Origin: Lyophyllum atratum
Lineage: Eukaryota > Basidiomycota > Agaricomycetes > Agaricales > Lyophyllaceae
NCBI GenBank assembly: GCA_014905825.1
Contig: JACGCN010000007.1
Location: 1,550,001-1,614,000 of the forward strand
DNA: 64,000 nucleotides
Direction: 5' to 3'
Part shown: positions 22,601 to 34,100 of the stretch, one piece after another
How the letters are laid out: every line of letters starts with the position of its first letter
Numbering within the stretch: the first letter of the stretch is position 1
Notes under the pieces: model-generated
Databases searched by the model: none
What the model was told of the DNA's origin: nothing
The model's input: the letters and a program-made list of their open reading frames with translations, nothing else
Made by a program: the position numbers and the translations under genes

Positions 22601-23555
22601 ACATATGACAGTACTTCGAAGACTTCCAGCGCTCTGAATGTCGTCGCAGTCCTTGGGAATAGTGTCGTGGCAGGGTATAGTCGGTGACGAAGGAGTTGCA
22701 CCGTGTGAAGCTGAGATGACTGACCACATCCACAGAAGTCCAGGCCGATGCTATGTATCCCATGTGTGTCAATCACGGTGAAATCATCACCCGGGCACTG
22801 TTCGGGGTTAGTGCATCTTGTCCCACGGGCGTGGCCCAACTGCATCCGCAAACCCAGGTCCTTTAAATTGCGTTTGACGAAGAATACCCCATTCCATTGC
22901 TAGATAATGCATTAGGGACCATGTTGGTTTTGTCTCGAATGAGCACTCACTCGTATCCGATGCAGCGGATTGACAACATGCTCACTAAGAACGCAGACCT
23001 TACATTGTAGCTCTCGGCTATGGAGACAGTCTAGACATTCATACATCGCCTTTCTCTCAGGCTCCTCCGACGCGGAAAGGCACGTGGAACATATATCTGA
23101 TGGACCATGCCCCCGACCTTCCAGGGTGATCAACTCTTCGAGATATCTCTCGCGTTGAGGTAACCAAAGAATTAATGGTTCATCCTAGGAGTGGTTAGAT
23201 AAATCAGCTGCGCAAAAGAAATTTTGCTTACCCCTGCCGTATGTTTTCGACGAGCTCGCTCTGGCTCTGGCTCTACCGAGACTTCATTGAGATGGTCAAT
23301 ATAAGCAGGATCTAAGATGTCATCTTCCCTGTCCAAAGGATCAAATGACCCAGGGTCTTGCTGATGATCGGACGCAACCACGGACGGTGTGTCTTCGGGA
23401 ATTGCAGAAGTTGTTGAAAGGAAAGATGAGGAGACGCGAACCTGACCACTGGATTTCGTGAAACAGGTGCTTTTGTGTCGCAGCTCCCCCGAATTGTCAG
23501 ATCGTTGAGTAAGACTTGTGTGAAAGGTTAACTTGATTTTTTTGCCGCGACCCAT
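19692..23555 (-). CDS. KDZ (Kyakuja-Dileera-Zisupton) transposase
   Basis: Predicted RNase H-fold DDE transposase that mobilises the surrounding element. ATG at 23,555 begins MGRGKKIKLTFHTS. Next come the CxC2 cysteine cluster found with KDZ transposases (CSTC...YECLDC...CKVC, then RCTNPEQCPGDDF and DFCGCGQ). The catalytic core has GIDANFRLKRK (first Asp, near 22,192), SYDIACQW (second Asp, near 21,722), PKFHLPAHV, and TDGEAPERGWAEVNPLA (Glu, near 21,515), followed by STKEMGPGSRRDTLDAHFGD. The long helical C-terminus ends with LLSEEMQRVLRFFKWQQEWW and a stop at 19,692-19,694. About ten exons can be joined by GT-AG introns without an evident break, so it may be functional. Several introns (around 20,020, 20,790-20,945 and 22,905) carry ATGCAT motifs. 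It is transcribed divergently from the gene at 23,642. Confidence 0.93.
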
Positions 23556-23641
23556 GGCGTCGAGCTACAATCCCAGTGAGTGAAAAATTCTCAGGGTCAT
23601 CTGAACAAAATGCAACCAAACAGATCATTCTCCCAACGTTG
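23556..23641. promoter_or_regulatory. 86-bp divergent promoter between KDZ transposase and its partner gene
   Basis: The two start codons face away from each other across 86 bp, so both genes presumably share one regulatory region. No TATA box or ATGCAT motif is obvious inside it. Confidence 0.6.
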
Positions 23642-24384
23642 ATGGGTCGGCGTGCAGTGTACCTCACGCAGGCTGAGAGGAGTTCCAGTGCACAGCAGCG
23701 TAAGAAGGCATCCGCTGAAACAGCACAGTAAGTTATTCTCCTCTAACCAGGATTTGACTTCATCTGACTTATGAGTATAGTGGTCAATTGTTACGCAAAG
23801 CCCAGAACCACCGAGCCTACGAAATCCGCAAAGCATTAGCACCACCGAAGCCACCCAAAGTGACCTTACCCGTTTTCTCAACCCTGTCCCTTTCTGCTGA
23901 GCTCGTTTCCCTCGCTGAGTTTCCCACTCCAGAGTCATACCACTTTCGTCAAGCTGTCCGAAGCAGTGATGCCTTCAACGATACCGATTACTCCGACTCG
24001 GAACTCGCCAAGTGGGACTGTCCGCCGCCATACCTACACCCATATCCTGCTCCACATCGACCTGACCGTCTAGCCGATGCTCTTCACGGATACCGTCTCC
24101 GCACCCAACAGGAGGAAGAAGATTCACGCTTGCGCCGATACGAGATCGAGCAGCTCACTACGTTCGCCATGGGAGTTCATGCTGAACTCATGCGTCGACA
24201 CGACCATTGGAAGAAACTGCGGAAGGCAATGTCAGGTATTAGCGAGGAGAGCATCGACGGTCATCTGGGGATGGGGTTATTACGATGGGAGGCTCGGTGC
24301 GTATGTCATTTACAGAAGGATCTGGCTTCCCTCCGGGCGGGGTCAGACGCATTCCTAGGTCTCTATGTAGAACGTTGGACTTAG
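23642..24384 (+). CDS. KDZ-element accessory protein, unknown function
   Basis: Two exons: MGRRAVYLTQAERSSSAQQR...AETA, then after a GTAAGT...TATAG intron HGQLLRKAQNHRAYEIRKAL...LYVERWT and stop at 24,384 (about 229 residues). The N-terminus is basic, with a helical Arg/Lys/Gln-rich stretch resembling the basic region of short DNA-binding proteins. A Pro/Tyr-rich middle and a helical Arg-rich C-terminus follow. Small basic proteins of this style often sit next to KDZ transposases in basidiomycete genomes. I assign no biochemical function; a DNA-binding or transposition-helper role is inference from position. Confidence 0.75.
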
Positions 24385-25302
24385 TTACTGTAATGTATGT
24401 AGTGTTAAACACTGGCTGGGTTCTCGTGCCGCAAATGTTGTAAAACGTCGGTCCCCGTACAGGGTGTTGAAGATCGAGAATTCGGACATAAGTGGCTTCA
24501 GACTTGATACCGGTCATCTGCTATGTGTGAGTAGTTATTTTAATGGGTCTATGATAGTCAAAGAGGGTTCGGACAGGGCAGAAACAAGATCTTTTTTAGG
24601 GAGTGGTCATGAATATGCGTTGACCATGGGGTTGATATTGGTCTTGACACCCCATCTACTTCAGTCCGTTTCGTAAATCGAGGGGTCGTCACGGTGTACT
24701 GGAAGTGGTGCCTATCACGAGGTATATATGTAAAGTGGTCCTTGAGATAATCTATGTGCGGCCCAGTTGCCTCTATCCTCTGGTATATTCAGGTTATGAT
24801 TCGGCCGTTTCTTTCAGTAGCTATTTATTCGATCTCTGATTGGCTCCTCACCTTCTCAGGTGCGGCCCGAAGACTACTTTTAGCCATGACGTCTGAATTT
24901 CTCAAAATAACTCATTCCGATCGTGATTCAGACGTGTTCTTTCCTTCCAATCACTCATAATCCATCACCAGTAGCTGGCCAAGGCTGGCCGCATGCACAC
25001 CGGCAACCTAAGTTTTTTTGTCTTTGTTGGAAGGGCATTTTCGTCACGAAAGGGTTTTTTCCAAGAAATTTTTTATATTATAGAGTAGATAGGTATGTGG
25101 AGGGGAGCGGGGGACAGGTTAGGTACAAATTTGGTTAGCAATGGGAGGGTGGGAACATAGCCCGCAACAGTACGATAGCGAGGGTGTAACAAAGCAGTAG
25201 CAATCAGCAAAGCACAGGGGAGTGTGGCAGCGAAGAAGGTGGGATATAGTATACACGAGGCTGCAGATAAGTCCAAAAAGAAGTCCAAAAAACGTCACAC
25301 GA
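24385..25302. other. Intergenic inside KDZ element, no gene seen
   Basis: 918 bp between two convergent genes. No coding frame is convincing. It is AT-richer than its surroundings and, unlike other non-coding parts of the element, has no ATGCAT motif that I can see. Confidence 0.5.
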
Positions 25303-26197
25303 CTAAAAAGGGACTACAGCAACATCTCCACTGTTGAAGGCCTTGGTGAAGATCTTGACGGCGTCGGTCCTGGTTTTGGTGCGTGCAAAGCACGAACCGG
25401 GCACGGACATGACAAGAGGGGCTACCTTGTGCCTATATGACGAGTTCTCAGTCATATTATCTCAGTGGGAAAGGAATTTGAATGACTAACCAGCCGGCAA
25501 AAACCCCAATCTCACGGCCTCTGGTTATATAATACCAACGAGTGTTAGGATCATCGACTGTTTCAATTGAATTGTAAGGGTGTGTGTGCGAAGGTAATGA
25601 GATGATGTACTCACACTCGTCTTCGCTGTCGCTAATGATCACGGGCTCTCGGCGACGCGACTCCTTATTGCTGACCTGGGCTTCACTGTCATCCTCGTCG
25701 AGCGCAGCTTCCTGTGCAAAGGTGAGGGAGGTCGCTGAGGACTGCGTGGCTTCGGAAATGGGATCTGGGACCGCTGGAGTACAGAAGAGTTGTAAATGCG
25801 CGGAACAGAGGCATATCGTAATTTCAACTTACTGATGGCAGCGGCTGACGCGACTTCTTCGTCTCCAAAGAAACCAGAGCTGTCTGCAGCAGGAGCGGGT
25901 ATCAACTCAGTGCTGACAGCGGCAACCGCGACTTCTTCGTCTCCAGAGGTCCCAGGACTGTCTGCAGCGGGAGCAGGAGCCCTAGGGGTCACGGTGGAAG
26001 AGAGGGCGGTGGAGACAGGATCAACGAGTAGGGTCAACCCTAAGTAAAATTTGAATCATCAAACACCATGTAAACATTGGACCTAGGAACTTACGGCCGC
26101 CGATGGCAAGGAGAGAGAGGAGTTCGGCAACGTTGATTGTCAAGGAGGAAGGCGCCGCCGGTCCGTCCTGCTTGGCAATGGCAGTGATGTTGGTCAT
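25303..26197 (-). CDS. KDZ-element protein with C-terminal RNase H1-N/viroplasmin-like domain
   Basis: Five exons joined at consensus introns, from ATG 26,197 to TAG 25,303-25,305. The N-terminal half is low-complexity, with a repeated block of the type PAPAADS(P/S)G(T/F)(S/F)GDEEVA occurring twice, then acidic ISDSEDE. The C-terminal ~60 residues, WYYITRGREIGVFAGWHKV then PLVMSVPGSCFARTKTR, fit the small domain at the N-terminus of RNase H1, also named viroplasmin/Cauli_VI, which binds RNA/DNA hybrids or dsRNA. No RNase H catalytic domain follows. A nucleic-acid-binding helper for the element is plausible but inferred. It is divergent from the gene at 26,483, with 285 bp between starts. Confidence 0.75.
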
Positions 26198-26482
26198 GAT
26201 GTGAAAGCTTGTGAAAGAGTGGATGAAAGGGGAATGGGGCCCTGGTGGCGTCGGCTGGTGGCTATTTATTCATCCAGGCGGTGGCTTGATGCAAGATTGA
26301 TGGATGATTGATGCAAGGCCGTGATTGGCTATATATGCCAGTTGAGCGAATAAGGTTTGTCTCGGCATCGCTTGCCGTGGCAGGAACAACACAAGTGGGG
26401 AATTTTCACTCGCATCTAGCTCCTGGAACTTGGCTCGATCGTGTTGTCATTTTTAACTTTGCTCCCGCGCCAAAAATCTTAG
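26198..26482. promoter_or_regulatory. Divergent promoter region inside KDZ element
   Basis: 285 bp separate the starts of the viroplasmin-domain gene (minus) and the gene at 26,483 (plus). It contains GGCTATTTATT (near 26,260) on the plus strand and degenerate GATGCA half-motifs, but no full ATGCAT. Confidence 0.5.
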
Positions 26483-29304
26483 ATGCCGGGCCCCCGGTGG
26501 ACAACAGAGGCGCAGTATGAGTTCCTCGACTCGCGGCTCAAGGAGTATTTGGAAGCGCAAGATGTCAAAGGTCCACGATACACCAATTTCTGGGCCTCGC
26601 TGTATGAGGACTGGGCAAGACAATATCCAGAAAACACAGTCCTCTTTCCCGAGAAACTCATAGCCGATTACACTCCGGATGAGACACAGCTGCTCAAAAG
26701 GGCGATCAAAGCGCGCCGCCAGGTTCGTTGATGCGTACTTCCGGTCACGTCGCATGTTGGCTAACTGTTCCATCAATTAGCAATTACAAACGTGGTTCCG
26801 ATGGAGGGGAACCACTAGGGCTCGTGGCACCGTCAAACAGTCGAAAGTGTTTAGTAAACTCTTCACTACTTCCCGCCTACCGCAGAAGGCCGAAATATAT
26901 TCGAAAATCTGCTACGAGGACAAGATCAAAGCTGTTGTGAAAGAAGAGGCTGAGAGGTTGAATATCAAGGGTCGTGGTGATATCCTTAAGCTGAGGGGCG
27001 AAATCACGCGGCGCATGTGCGATGAGGAACAAGATGAAGAGATCAAGGCTAGAGTGGAAGCGGAGATGCAGGCGGTCATTACAAGAAGGGAGTTGGCGCT
27101 AGAATCCCGAGAAAGATCAAATGATCAGATTCAGGAGTAAGTCCGCAGCTCGTGGCGAGAGTAAGCTTACCCTAATTCCAATTTGTTTTCACAGGGCGAT
27201 TGATGACTGCTCCGCGGTGCTTAATCGTTTCCTCACTGCACTCTCCGAGAAGACTGGATGGGCGTTCTCCGTTCTCATGGGTGGTCCTGACCCATCCAGA
27301 GGCGGTGATATCACAGTAGCTAGGTAAGTGTGAAGCATAGACCTTGATGACTGAAGTACTCACACGTCTTCTGCCAGTTTTCATGCCGGCGAAACTGGCA
27401 TTGATAACGAGTTTGGGCATGCACACCCAAACTTTGAGAAGGTGTACATGGAGCCATTTACCGACTACCTGCGCCAGCTATATCGTAAGTCGGGTTCGTG
27501 TTCGAGTGATCATTTGGCTGATGTGCTCTGGCAGCGTCCTCTCTCCGTAGCTCGCGATCTCTGGATGCAAAATCGCAGGAATTCGATGCGAATGGTGATA
27601 GTCAGGAAGATGTAAGAGATGGTATGGTGCTGCTCGCGAAGTCCGATATGGAGGATATCGAGTCTACTTTTGATATATTATCAAAGTCCTCAAGTGAGTA
27701 TTAATGCATTAACATCTCGCATTATTCTAAAGGGTTCTTGTTCAGGTTCCACCGTAGATGATGCATTAAACGGATCCATCACTCCCTTTCCAGCGGTGTC
27801 ACCGCCGGCTTCCCCCCCGGCTTTGGCGACAACTGCGGCCTCCACCATCACTCCTGTTCCTGTGACGCCCCCTTCCAATCCGGCTTTGGGGACAACCGCC
27901 GCCTCCACTGTGACTCCCGTTCCAGTGACGCCGCCTTCCAGTCAAGCTCAGCCGGGACTAGCAACAGTCACCAACGCCTCCCCTGCCCATCCAACCTGTC
28001 CCGCTGATCCTCAACTGGCGACATCATCGCCTTCGGATCACCCGGCCCATTCCTTCTCTACCCCACCTGCTCCCACGCCCGATGCCGCAACCACCGACAT
28101 GTCTTTTCTGAACCAAGATCAAGACCTGCTTGCCGCGTTGCTCGACGGCCTTGGTGGCAACGGAGAGGACACCAATGCCGGGCCAGATAACTACCAGTTC
28201 ACTCCTCAGTTCGCCGCAGATTTCGCCTGGATGCAGCCGTTCAATTATTCAGGGTATGATGCATCGACTCTGACAATCCCTCATGCTTCGTCGACGCTCC
28301 CGGGCCTGTCTGGGCTTTTTGATGATATTCCTTATCCAGACGTCACAATGTCGAACCTCGGAATCCCTACGCTACCGGACCTGTCTCACAACACTCCCCT
28401 TCCCCCCGTCCTTCCTCCTTCTCCTTCCCTTCCAAGCCCCACGGCCCCTCCGAGTACCCACATCAGTGCTCCTGAACCCCTGTCAGATCCCACGCCTGTC
28501 CTCATGAACGCTTCCCAGCTTGCCCTGCTGACCCCTAGTGCCTCTGGGAATCACGCTGATCCTGATGCATCATCATCGAAGCAGGCCCGCTCACGGTCTG
28601 GGCGCCAAATCATTCCCTCCACTCGGGCCGACGTGATGAACAAGATAGGCTCAGCCCAGACGTTGTCACTTGACTTGGCAAACAAAGAGAACGTTCCGCC
28701 GGGCACGGAACAGGAGCGACCTGCCTGGGCCGTAGCCGCCGAAGCTCACCTAACGACACGGGATCTCGGAGATGGGTGGGCAAAGTGCGTGAGCGCTTGG
28801 AAGGCGTTTGAGGACGCGATGGGGCCGAATGCGAAGGGAGCGCTGCCGTCCGCGAAGACTCGCCCAGAGGAGTGGACGAAATGGGTTGCGAAGGGCCGTC
28901 AGGGTGTTCGCGCGTATCACGCGACGCCAACGATCCAAGACCCGCTCGACTTCGGATACGCGGTCATGGCATGGTGGAAAAGCATGCAGCCTGCTTTCCG
29001 CCAAAGCTCCGAGTTGATGCCCAAACCGGTGTATGACCCCCCGGAGCTCGATGTGTCGAACGTAGATGAATGGGCGGCTTTGCGGAAGGGTGGTCCCAAT
29101 GGAGTAGTCTCAGTCCTGACGGTTTTAGTATGGTGGGGTCAGTGTCTGAGGACAGGGTCGCAGTGGCAGGAGAACTCGGAGCCGTATTGGCGTGCATGCG
29201 TCAATGACGTGCATCAATGCTTGGGGAAGCTGATGCCGTCAGTGTCGGGCCAGAAGCGCACACGCGGGGCTAAGGATGGTGCATCAGGTTCATCTAAGCG
29301 GTGA
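26483..29304 (+). CDS. KDZ-element large accessory protein, Pro/Ser/Thr-rich, unknown function
   Basis: Exons join across introns at about 26,729, 27,140, 27,325, 27,484 and 27,694. Exon 1 is MPGPRWTTEAQYEFLDSRL...; exon 2 starts QLQTWFRWRGTT (splice site just before CAATTACAAACG) and continues through a charged, helical segment. A ~280-residue Pro/Ser/Thr-rich linker follows, then a conserved-looking C-terminal domain with WAVAAEAHLTTRDLGDGWAK, AWWKSMQP and VWWGQCLR, ending in a basic tail to the stop at 29,304. The N-terminal WTTEAQYEFL/QTWFRWR pattern is widespread in Agaricomycete proteins linked to transposons; I know no function. ATGCAT motifs occur in one intron (27,700) and in the coding sequence (near 27,762, 28,260 and 28,565). 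The exon joining of the middle part is by eye. Confidence 0.7.
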
Positions 29305-29515
29305 GCTCGTCCCGTCGCTAATCTCCACTCAAGCTTAGCTGAACGTGGTACATCTACATCAGGCCCAAGAACACGAAGTAGTATGTTTTTTGTTGAGATC
29401 CTTCTTGCCCCTTGCCCATTGGTGAAGTTTTCTTACCTCTTTTGTATTGTTGTCATTTATTCTGGTTGATTTACCCCCCTGATCTTGATCCTCGTATTGT
29501 ATGTCTTGCTTTCGT

Positions 29516-29655
29516 TAACGATCTTGTTTTTTCTTGATGCACGATCTTGTTTTTTTTGATGCACGGACTTTTGTTTTCGTGATACACATTCTTGTTTTCT
29601 TGCTACACATTCTTGCTTTCTTGCTACACAATCTTGTTTTCTTGATACACGTATA
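29516..29655 (+). repeat. Minisatellite, ~21-bp unit, about 6-7 copies
   Basis: Imperfect units of the type (A/C)ATCTTGTTTTCTTGATACAC follow one another, with variants GATGCACG and GCTACACA. The array lies 3' of the gene ending at 29,304, inside the KDZ element. The long minus-strand frame across it is repeat-derived. Confidence 0.8.
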
Positions 29656-29719
29656 ATATGATATGTTTTAATGTGTAAGTCAATGTCCAAATGAGGCAAA
29701 AGAAATGTCGCGCGCATGC

Positions 29720-30220
29720 TGGATAATGCATGAGGTGATGCATGAGGTGATGCATTATCTGCAGTGGCCGCTGTCCCCGTCGATAATGCATGAAGCATGT
29801 AAGAAGCGCTCGCCGCCACCACATCTAATGCATCATCGGTGAGCGGGTGTCTCGTCAGTAATGCATCACACGTATATGCAAAAAAGGAAGCTGTTAATAA
29901 TGCATGAGCGGCTAATGCATCATCGGTGAGTGAAAATAGGAAGCTGTGAGTTAATGCATGAGCGGTCAACGCGCTGGCTAATGCATGAGCGGTCAACGCG
30001 CTGGCTAATGCATGATCAGTGGAGCGGGTGTGATGCATCATACCTATACGAAAAAAGGAAGCCGTGAGTTAATGCATGAGCGGTCAACGCGCTGGCTAAT
30101 GCATGATCAGGGAGTGGGTGTAATGCATCATACCCATACGAAAAAAGGAAGCCGCAAGTTAATGCGTGAGCGGTCAACGCGCTGGCTAATGCATGATCAG
30201 GGAGTGGGTGTAATGCATCA
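29720..30220. repeat. Right subterminal ATGCAT array, part 1, with ~103-bp tandem units
   Basis: More than a dozen ATGCAT motifs occur here, mostly TAATGCATGA and TAATGCATCA. From about 29,940 they are organised in ~103-bp units: GTTAATGCATGAGCGGTCAA, CGCGCTGGCTAATGCATGAT, CAGGGAGTGGGTGTAATGCA. The array is interrupted at 30,220 by Helitron 2 and resumes at 37,621. Confidence 0.92.
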
Positions 30221-30228
30221 TCTATAAT

Positions 30229-31162
30229 ACAAAAGAACTGGCGTTTCTCCCACGCTCTCATTGGCCCCTTAACCGCCCGACCACAAACGTCGCCAATCGG
30301 AGCGGCCCACACAGCCACGATCACCTGCCACCTCATCCGTCCCCGCCTGCATCTTCCACCAACCATCCACCTCCCGTACCTCTGGGCTTTCCCAAGGGTA
30401 CCTCACTTCCCTCCCCCCCCAACCCCCTTTCCCAACCCCTCTGAGTGCCTGAAGTGTTGCACCGAACCACTCAACCATAGGGGTGACCACAGGAACGTGT
30501 TGCACCGACCTGTGGTCCTCTCTGCCACACTCCAACGACTTTTACTATTGGAAGGCGTGCCGTTCTGGGTGGAACTCAGAGCCTGCGACCCCATCATCGC
30601 AGGTGCCGCCCTCCATTCAGAAGAGTGGAATGCGCCAACCCGCCTCATATACGGTACGTCACCAATCAACACCACACAGCCACCTCCCCTAATACAACTG
30701 CTCTCCTCCCCTCCACACCTCAGCGTCGCGGCCGCCGACGGCCCCCACCCGTACCTCTGGGCTTTCCCAAGGGTACTTCACTTTCTCCCTTCACAAGTCC
30801 GACGTCACTAGCATGCCGCCGCCTCCACCACCATTTCCCACCTAACTGGCTCCCGCACCTACTCCTTTCGACTGCCGCAGCACATTGGGTGGGCAAGCCT
30901 ACTGGGGTGGGTCATGGCGCCGGATCCAACCCTTTGCATTCCGTGGCCCTAACCTCCACGACTCAGTCAGCAATGCCCACTGAGGGATTCATCGCACTTC
31001 GGAGCATCGGTCAGCATCTTACAATTTTTTTTCTAAGAAAAATTTACTGACCGTCCGCTCAAACAGAATGTTCTCCAGAGCAATCTCTCCATTCTTCCAC
31101 TGTGTCCACCACCACAGCGTGCCACGCCACACCCCCCGCCTCCCACTATTGCAGCGACGTGA
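30229..31162 (+). other. Helitron 2 5' region with 36-bp direct repeat
   Basis: No gene is assigned. CCCGTACCTCTGGGCTTTCC and its continuation, 36 bp in all, occur at 30,373-30,408 and 30,748-30,783 with one mismatch. A 104-codon plus-strand frame at 30,497-30,811 contains LLLLEGVPFWVELRACD, which looks coding-like. It could be an upstream exon or captured sequence, but is unrecognised. Confidence 0.5.
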
Positions 31163-34100
31163 ATGCCCGAGCCACCTGCTCTACCGCCCAGCCGACGCTC
31201 AATAGCGCAGAGGGCACGCCGGGAGAGAGAGCGACAGCAGAGACCAGCCGCACCTGCACCCCCTATAGCACAACTTCACCCACGTACCGTCGGTCAGCGT
31301 GCACGTCGCGAAAGGGAACGACAACAGAGGGCTCATGCAGCAGCTGCTGATATTCGTACGTCCATGTCCATCCTCATTTGCCCATCGCATTAACAACTTC
31401 AATTCCTTCAGGCATACCACGGCAACTTTTACCCTTGGGTCCACCTCCTCAGATGGCGCGTCAGCCCCCGCATGGTGAGTCTTTTCAGTCAACATGCCTG
31501 ACCGCCTCACTAACGTCATCCACCTTCACCAAAGATGAGCCACAGCGACCACCATGGGAGCAGGGACGCGACGGCGAACTTTTCTGTGCAGCGCGCAGAC
31601 CATACCGCGAACCGGCACGTCGACATGACCTCGGACCCATGAATGTGCAGTGCCCGCATTGTGCTGCACTTCACTGGATGGATGAGAGACTCGCCAGCTC
31701 CAGTCGCAGGTCCCCAGAATTCAGTTGCTGCAAGCATGGCCAAGTTCGCCTTCCCCTTCTTCAGCTTCCGCCTGATGCGCTATATCACCTCTTTGAGAGC
31801 GCAGATCCACGGGCGAAGGCATTTCGCAATGACATCTGGAAATACAACCGTGCGTTCGCCTTCACGTCCCTCGGAGTTCGAGAAGACCACTCGATCAACC
31901 GTGGTACAGCCGCACCAGTCTTCCGCATACTTGGTGACCTCTGCCATCGTGCCGGCTCCCTCTCACCCACTCCTGGCAGGCCCGCGACATACTCCCAGCT
32001 GTACATATACGAGCCCCATGCAGCACTCGAGCATAGGATGCAAGGCAATCAAGGGCTGCACCACACCACGATGGAGGCCCTTCAGAACATGCTCCTTCAG
32101 CACCACCAGTATGCTCCCGTCTATCGCTATGCATACGAAATCCTGCAGCACTATAATCCTGATGATGATGTCTCTGTCCGCCTCCGTGTCACCGCCAACA
32201 TGGACCGCCGCCGGTATAACTTACCCACTGCCGACGAAGTTGCCGTCATCCTCCCCGATAACATGACAGCTTCTGAGCCCCGCGACATTCGCCTTCATCG
32301 TCGCGATGGACCCTTGCGCACCATCAGTAATCTACACCCTGCATATATTCCTCTCCACTATGTGTTACTCTTTCCGCGTGGGGAAAACGGCTGGCATCCC
32401 GACATACCACTTCACCAGCCTCACGTGCAGACACCCAAGCGTCTCACACTCTCCCGTTTTGTTGCATACCGCATGCAGGTCCGGCCGCTGGAGTATTCCA
32501 CACTGCTAAGAGGCCGTCGTCTTCTACAGCGGTTTTTAGTAGACATGTATGCATCAATAGATTCGCAGCGCCTGTCCTACCTTAGAAACAATCAGCCAAG
32601 ACTTCGTGCCGCTCTCTATGGTGGACTTGAGGATGCTGTTGCCGAGGGTGAGGGCGACTTCGAGCTCAATGACCTTGGTCAACGTACTGTCCTGCCTTCT
32701 TCCTATATTGGGGGCCCACGTCATATGCATCAATGGTTCCAGGATTCAATGGCTATCGCTCGCTACTTCCGAAGCGTCGACATCTTCCTCACCATGACAT
32801 GCAACCCTCAATGGGAAGAGATCACGCGGCAACTGTTGCCTGGCCAAACATCGTATGATCGACCAGACTTGGTAGCGCGTGTCTTTCAGCTGAAGAAGAA
32901 AGCCCTCATGGATTACATTCACAAGGATGGAATCTTCGGCCATGCCGTCGCATATGTTTACGTCATCGAATTTCAGAAACGAGGTCTGCCCCACATGCAT
33001 CTCCTCATTTTTCTCAAGGAGCCCTTCAAGCTCATCACCCCCGACGCCATTGACTCCTGCATCTGGGCACAATGGCCCGACGCCACTGCACAGCCACTGC
33101 TTTTTGAGACAGTCAAAAGGTGCATGGTTCACGGTCCATGTGGTGCTGCGTTTCCAAACGCACCATGCATGGTAGACGGCAAATGCTCCAAAGGCTATCC
33201 CAAACACTTCCACGACTTCACCTCCATCGACGCCCATGGTTACCCTGTCTACAGACGTCCAGATAATGGTGCACAGTACCTCATTGCGAATACCTGGCTT
33301 GACAATCGCTGGATTGTGCCCTACTCCCCGTTCCTGTCCGCAATGCTTAATTGCCATATCAATGTGGAAGCCGCTGCGTCTGTGGGATCCTTCAAGTACC
33401 TCTTCAAGTATATCCAAAAAGGAGGAGATCGAGCTTCGCTGGAGGTCGGTCGGAGGGACGAAATTCAGTCATTCATAAACGGGCGTTACATATCCGCATC
33501 TGAGAGCATGCACCGCATCTTCCACTTTGACACCCACGACCAACTCCCCAACGTCGTTCGTCTCCAACTACACCTCCCAGGCCAACACATGGTTGTTTAC
33601 GACCCCGCTCAAGATCCTGCACTCCTTTTGGAACCTGCTGCAGGCGAACGCACTCCATTGACAGCATTCTTCGCAGCCAACGCCCATCAAGGAGAACTTG
33701 GGATACTTGCACGACAGTACACATACCAGGAGTTCCCACAGTACTTTGTTTGGAAGAACGACACCAAATCATGGTCTATACGTCAGTCTGGCACTGCAAT
33801 TGGTCGCATGTACTTTGTGTCGCCAACTGCTGGCGAGCGCTTCTACCTCCGCACACTGCTCACTGTCGTCAAGGGTGCGCAGTCGTTTGACCATCTCCGC
33901 ACATATGATGGGGTCCTTCATCCTACTTTTCACAGTGCATGCTCTGCCCGAGGACTCTTACAGGATGATGGTGAATGGCGCCTATGTCTGCAAGAAGCTG
34001 CTCACATGCAAACAGGATCACGCCTCCGTCACCTGTTTGCCACCATCCTCCTCTTCTGCCAGCCGTCGGAACCCCATGTTCTGTGGAACGAGTTTCGCCC

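Noticed and set aside
29457..30366. Minus-strand frames with repeated DHALASALTAHAL-type peptides
   Set aside because: They are translations of the 103-bp and 21-bp tandem repeats; frames are repeat-derived and broken by the Helitron.
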